64,000 nt of DNA, taken from contig CANGNF010000022.1 of assembly GCA_947455205.1 (NCBI GenBank), forward strand, positions 1 to 64,000. Direction: 5' to 3'. Of this stretch, positions 43,385-51,945 are shown piece by piece. Position 1 is the first letter of the stretch. Each line of letters opens with the position of its first letter. Below the pieces are notes generated by a model, which did no database searches, was not told where the DNA came from, and saw only the letters and a list, made by a program, of their open reading frames with translations. Origin of the DNA: Acetobacteraceae bacterium. Lineage in GTDB: Bacteria; Pseudomonadota; Alphaproteobacteria; Acetobacterales; Acetobacteraceae. A program made the translations under genes and the position numbers.

Positions 43385-44944
43385 ATGACCCTCGCCCGAA
43401 TCGCCACCTTTGCCTTTGCCGGCATCGAAGCCGTCCCGGTGGAAGTGCAGGTACAGATCAGCAGCGGCCTGCCCGCCTTCCTCATGGTGGGGCTGCCGGA
43501 CAAGGCCGTGGCGGAAAGCCGCGAGCGGGTGCGCGCGGCCCTGTCCGGGCTTGGCCTGTCGCTGCCGCCCAAGCGGGTGCTGGTCAACCTGGCCCCGGCC
43601 GACATCACCAAGGAAGGCAGCCATTTCGACCTGCCCATCGCCCTGGCGGTGCTGGCGGCGATGGACCTGCTGCCGCGCGAGGACCTCGCCCATTTCGCCG
43701 CGCTGGGGGAGCTTTCCCTGGATGGCAGCATCAAGCCGGTGGCCGGGGTGCTGCCGGCGGCGCTCGGTGCCTCGGCGCTGGGGCTGGGCCTGGTCTGCCC
43801 CGCCGCCCAGGGTGGCGAGGCCGCCTGGGCCGGCAGCATCGAGGTATTGGCCGCGCCCGACATTTTGGCGCTGCTGAACCATTTCCGCGGCACCCAGGTG
43901 CTGGCGCCGCCGCAGCCGCCGCCGGTGGGGCGCCACCCCTCCTTCGGGCCGGACCTGATGGACGTGAAGGGCCAGGAAAGCGCCCGCCGCGCGCTGGAGG
44001 TGGCCGCTGCCGGGGGTCACAACCTGCTGATGATCGGCCCGCCCGGCGCCGGCAAGTCCATGCTGGCGGCCCGGCTGCCCGGGCTGCTGCCGGACCTGAC
44101 CCCGCGTGAGGCGCTGGAGGTCAGCATGGTGCATTCGCTGGCCGGGCTGCTGCAGGACGGCCAGCTGGTGGTGCGCCCGCCCTTCCGGGAACCGCACCAC
44201 TCCGCCAGCCAGGCGGCGCTGGCCGGCGGCGGGGCCCGGGCGCGGCCAGGGGAGATCAGCCTGGCGCATCACGGCGTGCTGTTTCTGGATGAATGGCCGG
44301 AGTTTCCGCGTTCCGCGCTGGAGGCGCTGCGCCAGCCGATGGAGACCGGGCGGTCCACCGTCAGCCGGGCCAACCACCACTACACCTACCCCGCGCGCTT
44401 CCAGTGCGTGGCGGCGATGAACCCCTGCCGCTGCGGCTACCTGGGCGATACCAGCAGGGAATGCGGCCGGGCGCCGCGCTGCGGCGACGACTACCAGGGC
44501 AGGCTCAGCGGCCCGCTGCTGGACCGCATGGACCTGACGATAGAGGTGCTGCCGGTGCCGCCGGCCGACCTCTCCCGCGCCCCGGCCGGGGAGCCGACCG
44601 CCGAGGTGGCGGCGCGGGTGCGCCTGGCCCGGCAGCGCCAGCGCGACCGCTATGGCGAGGACGGGCCGCGCTGCAATGCCGAGGCCGATGGCGCGCTGCT
44701 GGAAACCACGGTGCAGGCCGAGCCGGCAGCGCGCGAGCTGCTGGAACTGGCGGCCGAGCGGCTGCGGCTTTCGCCGCGCGGCTTCATCCGCACGCTGCGG
44801 GTGGCGCGCACCATTGCCGACCTGGCGGGGGCCGAGACGGTCAGGCGCGGCCATGTGGCGGAGGCGCTGGCCTTCCGCCGCCGCCCGCCCGGCGGCCCGC
44901 GCCCGGCGGCCAATACCGGCAGCCTGGCGAGCGACCGGGCTTGA
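43385..44944 (+). CDS. YifB/ComM-family Mg-chelatase-like AAA+ ATPase
   Basis: 519 residues from ATG 43385. The N-terminal ChlI-type domain has FAFAGIEAVPVEVQVQISSGLPAFLMVGLPDKAVAESRERVRAAL. Walker A is LMIGPPGAGKSMLAARLPGL and Walker B is GVLFLDEWPEF. ComM signatures include FREPHHSASQAALAGGG, AAMNPCRCGYLGD with a Cys-rich loop (CRCG, then ECGRAPRC), and LSGPLLDRMDLTIEV. In naturally transformable bacteria ComM is a hexameric branch-migration helicase. Overlaps the ggt leader region. Confidence 0.95.
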   Translation: MTLARIATFAFAGIEAVPVEVQVQISSGLPAFLMVGLPDKAVAESRERVRAALSGLGLSLPPKRVLVNLAPADITKEGSHFDLPIALAVLAAMDLLPREDLAHFAALGELSLDGSIKPVAGVLPAALGASALGLGLVCPAAQGGEAAWAGSIEVLAAPDILALLNHFRGTQVLAPPQPPPVGRHPSFGPDLMDVKGQESARRALEVAAAGGHNLLMIGPPGAGKSMLAARLPGLLPDLTPREALEVSMVHSLAGLLQDGQLVVRPPFREPHHSASQAALAGGGARARPGEISLAHHGVLFLDEWPEFPRSALEALRQPMETGRSTVSRANHHYTYPARFQCVAAMNPCRCGYLGDTSRECGRAPRCGDDYQGRLSGPLLDRMDLTIEVLPVPPADLSRAPAGEPTAEVAARVRLARQRQRDRYGEDGPRCNAEADGALLETTVQAEPAARELLELAAERLRLSPRGFIRTLRVARTIADLAGAETVRRGHVAEALAFRRRPPGGPRPAANTGSLASDRA

Positions 44945-44967
44945 GGCCCAGCCGCGTGCCGGGGGCC

Positions 44968-46722
44968 GTGACCCGCTGGCTGCTGGCGCTGCTGCTGCTG
45001 GCCGCGCCGGCGGGGGCGCAACCGGCGCCGCCGAGCGGTGCCGGCCTGGCCGCCTCGGCGCCGGCGCCGCAATCGGCCCGCGACACCCAGGCCAACGCCC
45101 CGCCGGGCCCCCGGAGCATGGTCGCGGCCGCGCATCCGCTGGCCGCCGCCGCGGGGATGCAGGTGCTGCGCCAGGGCGGCACCGCGCTGGATGCCGCCAT
45201 TGCGGTGCAGGCGGTGCTGGGCCTGGTGGAGCCGCAGTCCAGCGGCCTGGGCGGTGGCGCGCTGCTGCTGCACTGGGACGCGGCGGCGCATCGGGTGGCC
45301 GCCTGGGATGGGCGGGAGACCGCGCCGGCCGCCGCCACGCCCGACCTGTTCCTGCGGGATGGCCGGCCCCTGCCCTTCCATGCCGCCGCCGTGGGCGGCC
45401 GCGCCGTCGGCGTGCCCGGCGCCATGCGGATGCTGGAGGCGGCGCATCGCGCCCATGGCCGGCTGCCCTGGGCCACGCTGCTGGCCCCGGCCATCACCCT
45501 GGCGGAGCAGGGCTTTCAGGTGACCGGCCGGCTGTCCCGGCTGATCGCGGCCGACCGTGAGCGGCTGGCGACCGACCCCGCCGCCCGCGCGCTGTACCTG
45601 ACGGCGGACGGCAACGCGCTGCCGCTGGGCACCCTGCTGCGCAACCCCGCCATGGCCGAAACCCTGCGGGCGCTGGCCGCGCAGGGCGCCGATGCGCTGC
45701 ACCAGGGGCCGATCGCCGCCGCCATCGCCGCCGCGGTGCAGAGCCACCCGACCAACCCCGGCGGCCTGACCGTTTCCGACCTGGCGGGCTACCGGCCGCA
45801 GCAGCGCCAGGCGCTGTGCACGCCCTATCGCGCCCATGTGGTCTGCGGTTTTCCGCCGCCTTCCTCTGGCGGCGCCACGGTGGCGATGACGCTGGCCATG
45901 CTGGAACCGCAGGACCTGGCCGCGCTGGCGCCGGGCAGCCTGCAGGCGGCGCACTGGATCGGCCAGGCCGGGCGCATGGCCTTCGCCGACCGCAACCGCT
46001 GGCTGGCCGATGCCGATTTCGTGCCGGTGCCGCTGGCAGGGCTGCTGGCGCCGGACTACCTGGCCGCCCGCGCCCGGCTGCTGGGCGCCACGGAGGCCCT
46101 GGCCACCCCGCTGCCCGGCGAGCCCGACCCGGCCGCCACCGCCCCCGCCAGCCAGCCGCCGCAGCGGGAGGCCGGGACCAGCCATGTCAGCATCGTCGAT
46201 GCCGCCGGCAATGCGGTGGCTATGACCACGACGGTGGAGGATGCCTTCGGCGCCCGGCTGATGGTCGGCGGCTTCCTGCTGAACAACCAGCTGACCGATT
46301 TTTCCTTCGTGCCGGAGATCGAGGGTCGCCCGGTGGCCAACCGGGTGCAGCCAGGCAAGCGGCCACGCTCCAGCATGGCGCCGACGCTGGTGTTCAGCCG
46401 CGACGGCCAGTTGCAGGCGGTGCTGGGCAGCGCCGGCGGCGGGCGCATCATCGGCCACGTAACCCAGGCCCTGCTGGCGCTGCTGGACTGGCGCCTGACC
46501 CCGCAGCAGGCGGCGGCGCTGCCGCATGTCGGCGCGCTGGACAACCGGGTGGAGCTGGAGGCCGGAACCTCGGCCGCGCTGCTGTTCGGGGCGCTGCGGG
46601 ACCGTGGGTTCGTGGTGGATGTGCGCGGCAACTTCTCCGGGCTGCATATCATCCAGGTGACGCCGCGCGGCCTGCTGGGCGGCGCCGACCCGCGGCGGGA
46701 AGGCGTGGCGCTGGGGGAGTAG
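44968..46722 (+). CDS. ggt: Gamma-glutamyltransferase
   Basis: 584 residues from GTG 44968, chosen because a signal peptide follows at once (TRWLLALLLLAAPAGAQ); GTG 44956 and TTG 44941 are in frame too. The Ntn-hydrolase nucleophile is Thr in REAGTSHVSIVDAAGNAVAM, the first residue of the small subunit after autocleavage. Other landmarks: AAAHPLAAAAGMQVLRQGGTALDAAIAV, SSGLGGGALLL, FPPPSSGGATVAMTL, GRMAFADRN, and GSAGGGRIIGHV. It hydrolyses gamma-glutamyl bonds of glutathione and relatives in the periplasm. Its stop is 50 bases from the convergent egtD stop. Confidence 0.94.
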   Translation: MTRWLLALLLLAAPAGAQPAPPSGAGLAASAPAPQSARDTQANAPPGPRSMVAAAHPLAAAAGMQVLRQGGTALDAAIAVQAVLGLVEPQSSGLGGGALLLHWDAAAHRVAAWDGRETAPAAATPDLFLRDGRPLPFHAAAVGGRAVGVPGAMRMLEAAHRAHGRLPWATLLAPAITLAEQGFQVTGRLSRLIAADRERLATDPAARALYLTADGNALPLGTLLRNPAMAETLRALAAQGADALHQGPIAAAIAAAVQSHPTNPGGLTVSDLAGYRPQQRQALCTPYRAHVVCGFPPPSSGGATVAMTLAMLEPQDLAALAPGSLQAAHWIGQAGRMAFADRNRWLADADFVPVPLAGLLAPDYLAARARLLGATEALATPLPGEPDPAATAPASQPPQREAGTSHVSIVDAAGNAVAMTTTVEDAFGARLMVGGFLLNNQLTDFSFVPEIEGRPVANRVQPGKRPRSSMAPTLVFSRDGQLQAVLGSAGGGRIIGHVTQALLALLDWRLTPQQAAALPHVGALDNRVELEAGTSAALLFGALRDRGFVVDVRGNFSGLHIIQVTPRGLLGGADPRREGVALGE

Positions 46723-46747
46723 CCGCCCGCCGGGCCGGAGCGCCGCA

Positions 46748-46766
46748 GCGGCGGATCAGCCGCCGC
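46748..46766. terminator. Hairpin between convergent ggt and egtD
   Basis: GCGGCGG (46748-46754) and CCGCCGC (46760-46766) flank the loop ATCAG. Immediately before it CGCCG/CGGCG forms an alternative small stem. Located between two convergent genes; no U-tract. Confidence 0.45.
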
Positions 46767-46772
46767 GCGCGG

Positions 46773-47711
46773 TCAGGCCGCTTCCAGCAGCCACACGCTG
46801 AACAGCCCGGCCGGGTCGGTCCACAGCGCCAGGTCGCGCCAGCCACCCGCCGCGGCCAGTTCCCGCAGCCGGTCGGGGCGGTACTTGTGGCTGTTCTCGG
46901 TGTGGATGCTCTCGCCCTCGGCGAAGGCGATGCGCTGGCCGCCGAGCCGCACCTGCTGCGCGCGGGTGCTGACCAGGTGCATCTCAACCCGCTCCAGCAC
47001 CGTGTTCCAGCGGGCTTCATGGCGGAAGCCGTCCAGGTCGAAATCGGCGCCGGCCTCGCGGTTCAGCCGGGCCAGCAGGTTCAGGTTGAAGGCGGCGGTG
47101 ACGCCGGCCGCGTCGTCATAGGCGGCCTCCAGGATCGCCGGCGCCTTCACCAGGTCGGCGCCCAGCACCATCCGGGCGCCGTGGCCCAAAACCTCCCGCG
47201 CGCGGCGCAGGAAGCCCACGGCCTCGTCCGGCGTGAAGTTGCCGATGGTGCTGCCGGGGAAGAAGCCAAGGCGGGGGCCTTCCGGCAGTTCGGCCGGCAG
47301 CGGGAAAAGCTGGGTGAAGTCCGCCACCACCGGCAGCACCGCCAGGCCGGGCTGTTCGGCCGCCACGCGGGCGGCGGCGCCCTGCAGCCATTCGGCGGCG
47401 ATATCCACCGGCACATAGGCGCTGGGCCGGTCCAGCGCCGAGAGCAGCACCGAGACCTTGCTGCCATCGCCGGAGCCGAATTCCACCACCGCCACGCCCG
47501 GCCCGCAGGCCGCGGCAATGGCCGCCGAGGCGCGCGGCAGGATCAGCATCTCGGTGCGGGTGGGGTAGTATTCCGGCAGCCGGGTAATGGCCTCGAACAG
47601 CCGGGCGCCTTCGGCGTCGTACAGCCATTTGCAGGGCAGCGTCTTCGGCACGGCGGTCAGGCCGGCCAGGGCGTCGGCCAGCAGCGGCGCGGCAATCGGG
47701 GCGTCGAGCAT
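46773..47711 (-). CDS. egtD: L-histidine N-alpha-methyltransferase EgtD
   Basis: 312 residues. It trimethylates histidine to hercynine, the first committed step of ergothioneine synthesis. Features: KTLPCKWLYDAEGARLFEAITRLPEYYPTRTE at the N-terminus (substrate-binding Tyr of PEYYPTRTE), SAM motif VVEFGSGDGSKVSVLL, GFFPGSTIGNF and the C-terminal FAEGESIHTENSHKY, which contacts histidine. The ATG shares its A with the TGA of egtB, so the two are translationally coupled. Confidence 0.96.
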   Translation of the reverse strand: MLDAPIAAPLLADALAGLTAVPKTLPCKWLYDAEGARLFEAITRLPEYYPTRTEMLILPRASAAIAAACGPGVAVVEFGSGDGSKVSVLLSALDRPSAYVPVDIAAEWLQGAAARVAAEQPGLAVLPVVADFTQLFPLPAELPEGPRLGFFPGSTIGNFTPDEAVGFLRRAREVLGHGARMVLGADLVKAPAILEAAYDDAAGVTAAFNLNLLARLNREAGADFDLDGFRHEARWNTVLERVEMHLVSTRAQQVRLGGQRIAFAEGESIHTENSHKYRPDRLRELAAAGGWRDLALWTDPAGLFSVWLLEAA

Positions 47712-48916
47712 CAGGTATCCTCCGCCAGGCGCAGCCCGGTGAACTGCCAGCGTTTCTCGGGGCCGAAGAAGTTGCGATAGCCCGGCCGGGCGTGCCCCGG
47801 GGGCGTCACCTGGGACCCACCGCGCAGCACCATGACGTTGATCATGAACTTGCCGTTGTACTCGCCCACCGCCCCCGGCGCCGGCACGAAGCCGGGGTAG
47901 GGCCGGTAGGCGCTGCCGCTCCATTGCCAGGCGGTATCCGTGGCCTGTTGCATGCCTGGCAAGGCCAAGCCGGCATCCAGCTCGGGCTCAGTCGGCAGGC
48001 GCTTCCCGGCCCAGCGGGCAAAGGCATCGGCTTCATACCAGCTGATGTGCCGCACGGCGGCGGCGGGGTCCGGCGTGCGCGGTCCGGCCAGGGTGAACTG
48101 CTCCCAGGCGCCATCGGCGGTGCGGTCCCAGTACAGCGGCGCCTGCCAGCCCTCGGCCTGGGCCTGCGCCCAGCCGTCGCTCATCCACAGGGTGGGGGTG
48201 GTGTAGCCGCCATCGGCCATGAAGCCCTGCCATTCGGCGTTGGTCACCAGCCGGTCCGCCAGCCGATGCGGCGCCAGCCAGTTGGTGTGGACCGGCGCCT
48301 CGTTGTCGAAGGCGAAGCCCTGGCCCTGGTGGCCCATCCGCACCGCGCCCTCGGCGCCCGCCAGCCAGCGCGGGGTGCCGGTGGCATTGGCGGGGTCGCG
48401 CCAGGCGGGGTGGTAGGCCGGGCGCATCGGGTTCTCGACCAGCATGTGCAGCACATCGGTCAGCAGCAGCTCCTGGTGCTGCTCCTCATGCTGCAATCCC
48501 AGTTCCACCAGGGCATCCAGCCCTTCTGGCGGGTCGGCCAGCAGGCGCTCCATCGCCGCGTCCACATGGGCCCGATAGGCACCAACCTCAGCGGAGGAGG
48601 GTCGCGTCAGCATGCCTCGTCGTGGCCGCGCGTGGCGCGGGCCGTGGCTGACGTAGTAGCTGTTGAACAGGTAGCCGAACTTGGGGTGGAACTCGCGGTA
48701 GCCCTGCCAGTGCGGCAGCAGCAGGAAGGTCTCGAAGAACCAGGTGGTGTGGGCGCGGTGCCATTTGGCCGGGCTGGCATCCGGCATGGACTGCACGCAC
48801 TGGTCCTCGGCCGAGAGCGGGGCGGCCAGGGCTTCGGTACGGGCACGAACGGCGGCATAGCGCACGGCCAGGCTGCCCACGGCGGGCGCCGTGGCAAGGG
48901 GGGGCAGGCAGTCCAA
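47711..48916 (-). CDS. egtB: Ergothioneine synthase EgtB, hercynine/sulfoxide synthase
   Basis: 401 residues from TTG 48916; the TTG is supported by GGAGACGG just upstream and by lack of another start before the conserved region. The N-terminal DinB-like helical domain supplies the iron site: His in KWHRAHTTWFFETF and the HxxxH in LQHEEQHQELLLTD. The FGE-sulfatase-like domain spans about residues 190-400 (WLAGAEGAVRMGHQG, RLPTEPELDAGLA, FVPAPGAVGEYNGKFMINVMVLRGGS). It links hercynine sulfur-wise to cysteine or glutamylcysteine with oxygen. No egtA, C or E is visible in the window. Preceded by a 184-base gap after the dpp genes containing only small GC palindromes. Confidence 0.95.
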   Translation of the reverse strand: MDCLPPLATAPAVGSLAVRYAAVRARTEALAAPLSAEDQCVQSMPDASPAKWHRAHTTWFFETFLLLPHWQGYREFHPKFGYLFNSYYVSHGPRHARPRRGMLTRPSSAEVGAYRAHVDAAMERLLADPPEGLDALVELGLQHEEQHQELLLTDVLHMLVENPMRPAYHPAWRDPANATGTPRWLAGAEGAVRMGHQGQGFAFDNEAPVHTNWLAPHRLADRLVTNAEWQGFMADGGYTTPTLWMSDGWAQAQAEGWQAPLYWDRTADGAWEQFTLAGPRTPDPAAAVRHISWYEADAFARWAGKRLPTEPELDAGLALPGMQQATDTAWQWSGSAYRPYPGFVPAPGAVGEYNGKFMINVMVLRGGSQVTPPGHARPGYRNFFGPEKRWQFTGLRLAEDT

Positions 48917-49087
48917 GGGCCGTCTCCGTTCGGGTACCGGTTATGTCGGGGCAAACCCGCGCTGGTTACAAGCACGGCGGCACCCGACCAGGCGCTTCCA
49001 CCGGGCCAACGCCGCCAATCGGCCGTGGTTCTATCGGCCCGGGTCCTGCCGGGCCGGGTTCAGGCGGCGCTTGAGCCAGCCGGGGTC

Positions 49088-49102
49088 GAGCCGGGCCGGC
49101 TC
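49088..49102. terminator. Hairpin at the end of the dpp operon
   Basis: GAGCC/GGCTC with loop GGGCC overlaps the stop codon of the last dpp gene on the minus strand. A weak candidate transcript end before egtB; no U-tract. Confidence 0.3.
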
Positions 49103-50063
49103 AGTCCCGCCCCTCCTGCACCGCGTGGCAGGCCACGCCGTCCAGCAGCGCCGGCATCTCCGCCCGGCAGCGGTCATTGGCCAGCGGGCAGCGCGGGTGG
49201 AACGGGCAGCCCGAGGGCGGGGAGATCGGGCTGGGCACCTCGCCGCCCACCGGGGTGCGGCTGCGGCCGGTCATCTCCAGGTCGGGAATCGCCTCCATCA
49301 GCGCCCGCGTGTAGGGGTGGCGCGGCCGGGTGAACAGGCTCTCGCTCTCGGCCAGTTCCACGATGCGGCCCAGATACATCACCCCGATCCGGTCGCTGAC
49401 CTGGCGCACCACCGCCAGGTTGTGGCTGATGAACAGGAAGGTCAGCCCCAGGTCGCGCTGCAGCTGCTTCATCAGGTTCAGGATCTGCGCCTGCACGCTG
49501 ACATCCAGCGCGCTGGTCGGCTCGTCGCAGACCAGGAACTCCGGGTTGGAGGACAAGGCCCGGGCGATGCTGATGCGCTGGCGCTGGCCGCCGCTGAACT
49601 CGTGCGGGTACTTGCCGCCATCCAGCGGCGAGAGGCCAACCTGGCGCAGCAGCTCCGCCACCCGCTCCCGCTGCTGCGCGGGGTCGGGCACCAGGCCGAA
49701 GGCGCGGATCGGCTCGGCGACGATGTCGTGGACGCGCCAGCGCGGGTTCAGGCTGGCATAGGGGTCCTGGAAGATCATCTGCATGCGCCGGCGCTGTTCC
49801 GGGCTGGCGCGGGCGGCCGAGAGGTCGCGGCCCTCGAACAGCACCTCACCGGAAGTTGGCCGGTACAGCCCCACCACCAGCCGCGCCACGGTGGACTTGC
49901 CGCAGCCGCTTTCCCCCACCAGGGACAGGGTGGTGCCCTTGGGGATGTCGAAGGTCACGCCATCCACGGCGCGCAGGATGCGCCGGGGCTCCCGCGCCAG
50001 GGTGCGCTGCAGCCAGGGCTTCGACACGTCGAAGTGCCGCGCTAGGTCCTTCGCCACGATCAT
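49101..50063 (-). CDS. Dipeptide/oligopeptide ABC transporter ATP-binding protein (DppF-like)
   Basis: 320 residues. Walker A VGESGCGKSTVARLVVG, Q-loop MIFQDPYASLNPRWRV, signature FSGGQRQRISIARAL, Walker B FLVCDEPTSALDVS and switch His in LFISHNLAVVRQV. The C-terminal oligopeptide/dipeptide domain has GCPFHPRCPLANDRCRAEMP, whose cysteines form the family's usual Fe-S or metal-like cluster motif. Overlaps the stop of the DppD-like gene by 4 bases (ATGA). Confidence 0.95.
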   Translation of the reverse strand: MIVAKDLARHFDVSKPWLQRTLAREPRRILRAVDGVTFDIPKGTTLSLVGESGCGKSTVARLVVGLYRPTSGEVLFEGRDLSAARASPEQRRRMQMIFQDPYASLNPRWRVHDIVAEPIRAFGLVPDPAQQRERVAELLRQVGLSPLDGGKYPHEFSGGQRQRISIARALSSNPEFLVCDEPTSALDVSVQAQILNLMKQLQRDLGLTFLFISHNLAVVRQVSDRIGVMYLGRIVELAESESLFTRPRHPYTRALMEAIPDLEMTGRSRTPVGGEVPSPISPPSGCPFHPRCPLANDRCRAEMPALLDGVACHAVQEGRD

Positions 50064-51031
50064 GCGGGGGCTCCCGGCTTGTCGTGCAGCCAGCAGGCCG
50101 CCAGCGTCTCCCCGGCGGGCATCAGCTCGGGGCGGGAGACGCGGCAGCGCTCGAACACATGCGGGCAGCGCGGGCTGAACGGGCAGCCCGGCGGGATGGC
50201 GTTGAGCCGGGGCATCGAGCCGTCGATCTGCGCCAGGCGGTCCACCTTGCGGTCCAGCGGCGGAATGCTGGCCATCAGCCCCGCCGTGTAGGGGTGCTGG
50301 GCGTGCTTCACCACCTGGCGCACCGGGCCGATCTCGATGATGCGGCCGGCATACATCACCGCCACGCGGTCGGCGGTCTCGGCGATGACGCCCATGTCGT
50401 GCGTCACCAGCATGATCGCGGTGCGCTGCTCCCGCGCCAGGCGCTTCAGCAGGGCGATGATCTGGGCCTGGATGCTGACATCCAGCGCCGTGGTCGGCTC
50501 GTCCGCCACGATCAGCTGTGGCTCGGCGCAGAGCGCCAGCGCGATGACCACGCGTTGCCGCATGCCGCCGCTGAACTGGTGCGGATAGGCGTCTATCCGC
50601 TGCGCCGCCGCGGGGATGCCCACCTGCTCCAGCCAGCCGATCGCGCGCTGCTTCGCCTCGGCGTCGCTCAGCGGCAGGTGCGCCTGCATCGTCTCCACCA
50701 GCTGGCGGCCGATGGTGTAGAGCGGGTTCAGCGTGGTCAGCGGGTCCTGGAAGATGGCGCCGATGCGCTTGCCGCGGATCTTCCGCATCTCCGCCAGCGG
50801 TAGGTTGTCGATGCGGCGCCCTTCCAGCAGGATCTCGCCGCCGGCGATGCGGCCTGGCGGTTCCAGCAGGCCGATGATGGCGGCGCCGGTCATGGATTTG
50901 CCGGCACCGCTCTCGCCCACCACGCCCAGCACCTCGCCGGGGGCGATGCCGAAGGAGATGCCGTTCAGCGCGGTCAGCACGCCGCGGCGGGTCGGGAATT
51001 CCACCCGCAGGTCCTTCACCTCAAGCAGCAT
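50060..51031 (-). CDS. Dipeptide/oligopeptide ABC transporter ATP-binding protein (DppD-like)
   Basis: 323 residues from ATG 51031. Walker A VGESGAGKSMTGAAIIG, Q-loop AIFQDPLTTLNPLYTI, signature FSGGMRQRVVIALAL, Walker B LIVADEPTTALDVS, switch His in LVTHDMGVIAETAD. C-terminal Cys cluster in GCPFSPRCPHVFERCRVSRPEL. Two bases after the DppC-like stop. It forms the heterodimeric motor with the DppF-like subunit. Confidence 0.95.
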   Translation of the reverse strand: MLLEVKDLRVEFPTRRGVLTALNGISFGIAPGEVLGVVGESGAGKSMTGAAIIGLLEPPGRIAGGEILLEGRRIDNLPLAEMRKIRGKRIGAIFQDPLTTLNPLYTIGRQLVETMQAHLPLSDAEAKQRAIGWLEQVGIPAAAQRIDAYPHQFSGGMRQRVVIALALCAEPQLIVADEPTTALDVSIQAQIIALLKRLAREQRTAIMLVTHDMGVIAETADRVAVMYAGRIIEIGPVRQVVKHAQHPYTAGLMASIPPLDRKVDRLAQIDGSMPRLNAIPPGCPFSPRCPHVFERCRVSRPELMPAGETLAACWLHDKPGAPA

Positions 51032-51033
51032 GG

Positions 51034-51945
51034 TCAGCGCAGCCTCGGGTTCAGGGCGTCGCGCAACCAGTCGCCCAGCAGGTTGACCGACAGCACCATC
51101 GCCACCAGCGCGGAGCCCGGGAAGACCGCGATCCACCATTCGCCGGACATCAGGAAGTCGTTGCCGATCCGCACGAGGGTGCCGAGCGAAGGCTGGGTCG
51201 GCGGCACGCCGACGCCGAGGAAGCTCAGCGTCGCCTCCGTGATGATCGCCAGCCCCAGGTTCAGCGTGGCGATGACCAGCACCGGGCCCAGCACGTTGGG
51301 CAGCACATGGGTCGCCATGATCCGCAGGTTGGTCAGGCCGATCACGCGGGCGGCCAGCACGTATTCCTTGTTGCGCTCCACCAGGGTGGAGCCGCGCACG
51401 GTGCGGGCGATGGCCGGCCAGGTGGAGATGCCGATGGCGAAGACCACCACGGCCAGTGCGATGCGCTCATGCACCTCCTGCGGCAGGGCGGCGCGGGCGA
51501 TGCCGTCCACCAGCAGCGCGACCAGGAAGGCCGGGAAGGTCAGCTGCACATCGGCCATGCGCATCAGCAGCGCATCCACCGTGCCGCCCAGGTAGCCGGC
51601 GGTCAGCCCGAGCGTCACGCCGACGATGGTGGAGAACAGGACGGCACAGATGCCGACAAGCAGCGAGGTGCGGCCGCCGAACATGACGGCGGAGAGCACG
51701 TCGCGGCCCTGGTCGTCGCTGCCCAGCAGCCACCCCGGCTCGGTGAAGGGCGGCTTGAAGGCGTCCATCAGGTCCACGCTGGCCAGGTCCAGCACGTTGT
51801 GCGGCGCCAGCCAGGGCGCCAGCACCGCGCCGCCGATGCAGACCAGCGCCACCAGCGCGCTGGCCACCGCGGTGGGGGAGGTGCGGAACGACCACCAGAC
51901 ATCGCTGTCGAAGAAGCGGGCCAGGCGTCCCATGGGGCGGCTCAT
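51034..51945 (-). CDS. Dipeptide/oligopeptide ABC transporter permease (DppC-like)
   Basis: 303 residues from ATG 51945. N-terminal cytosolic segment plus first membrane helix (ASALVALVCIGGAVLAPWLAP), then the BPD_transp_1 domain with GSDDQGRDVLSAVMFGGRTSLLVGICAVLFSTIVGVTLG and the EAA loop EYVLAARVIGLTNLRIMATHVLPN. About six membrane helices in all. Overlaps the DppB-like gene by 4 bases. Confidence 0.95.
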   Translation of the reverse strand: MSRPMGRLARFFDSDVWWSFRTSPTAVASALVALVCIGGAVLAPWLAPHNVLDLASVDLMDAFKPPFTEPGWLLGSDDQGRDVLSAVMFGGRTSLLVGICAVLFSTIVGVTLGLTAGYLGGTVDALLMRMADVQLTFPAFLVALLVDGIARAALPQEVHERIALAVVVFAIGISTWPAIARTVRGSTLVERNKEYVLAARVIGLTNLRIMATHVLPNVLGPVLVIATLNLGLAIITEATLSFLGVGVPPTQPSLGTLVRIGNDFLMSGEWWIAVFPGSALVAMVLSVNLLGDWLRDALNPRLR

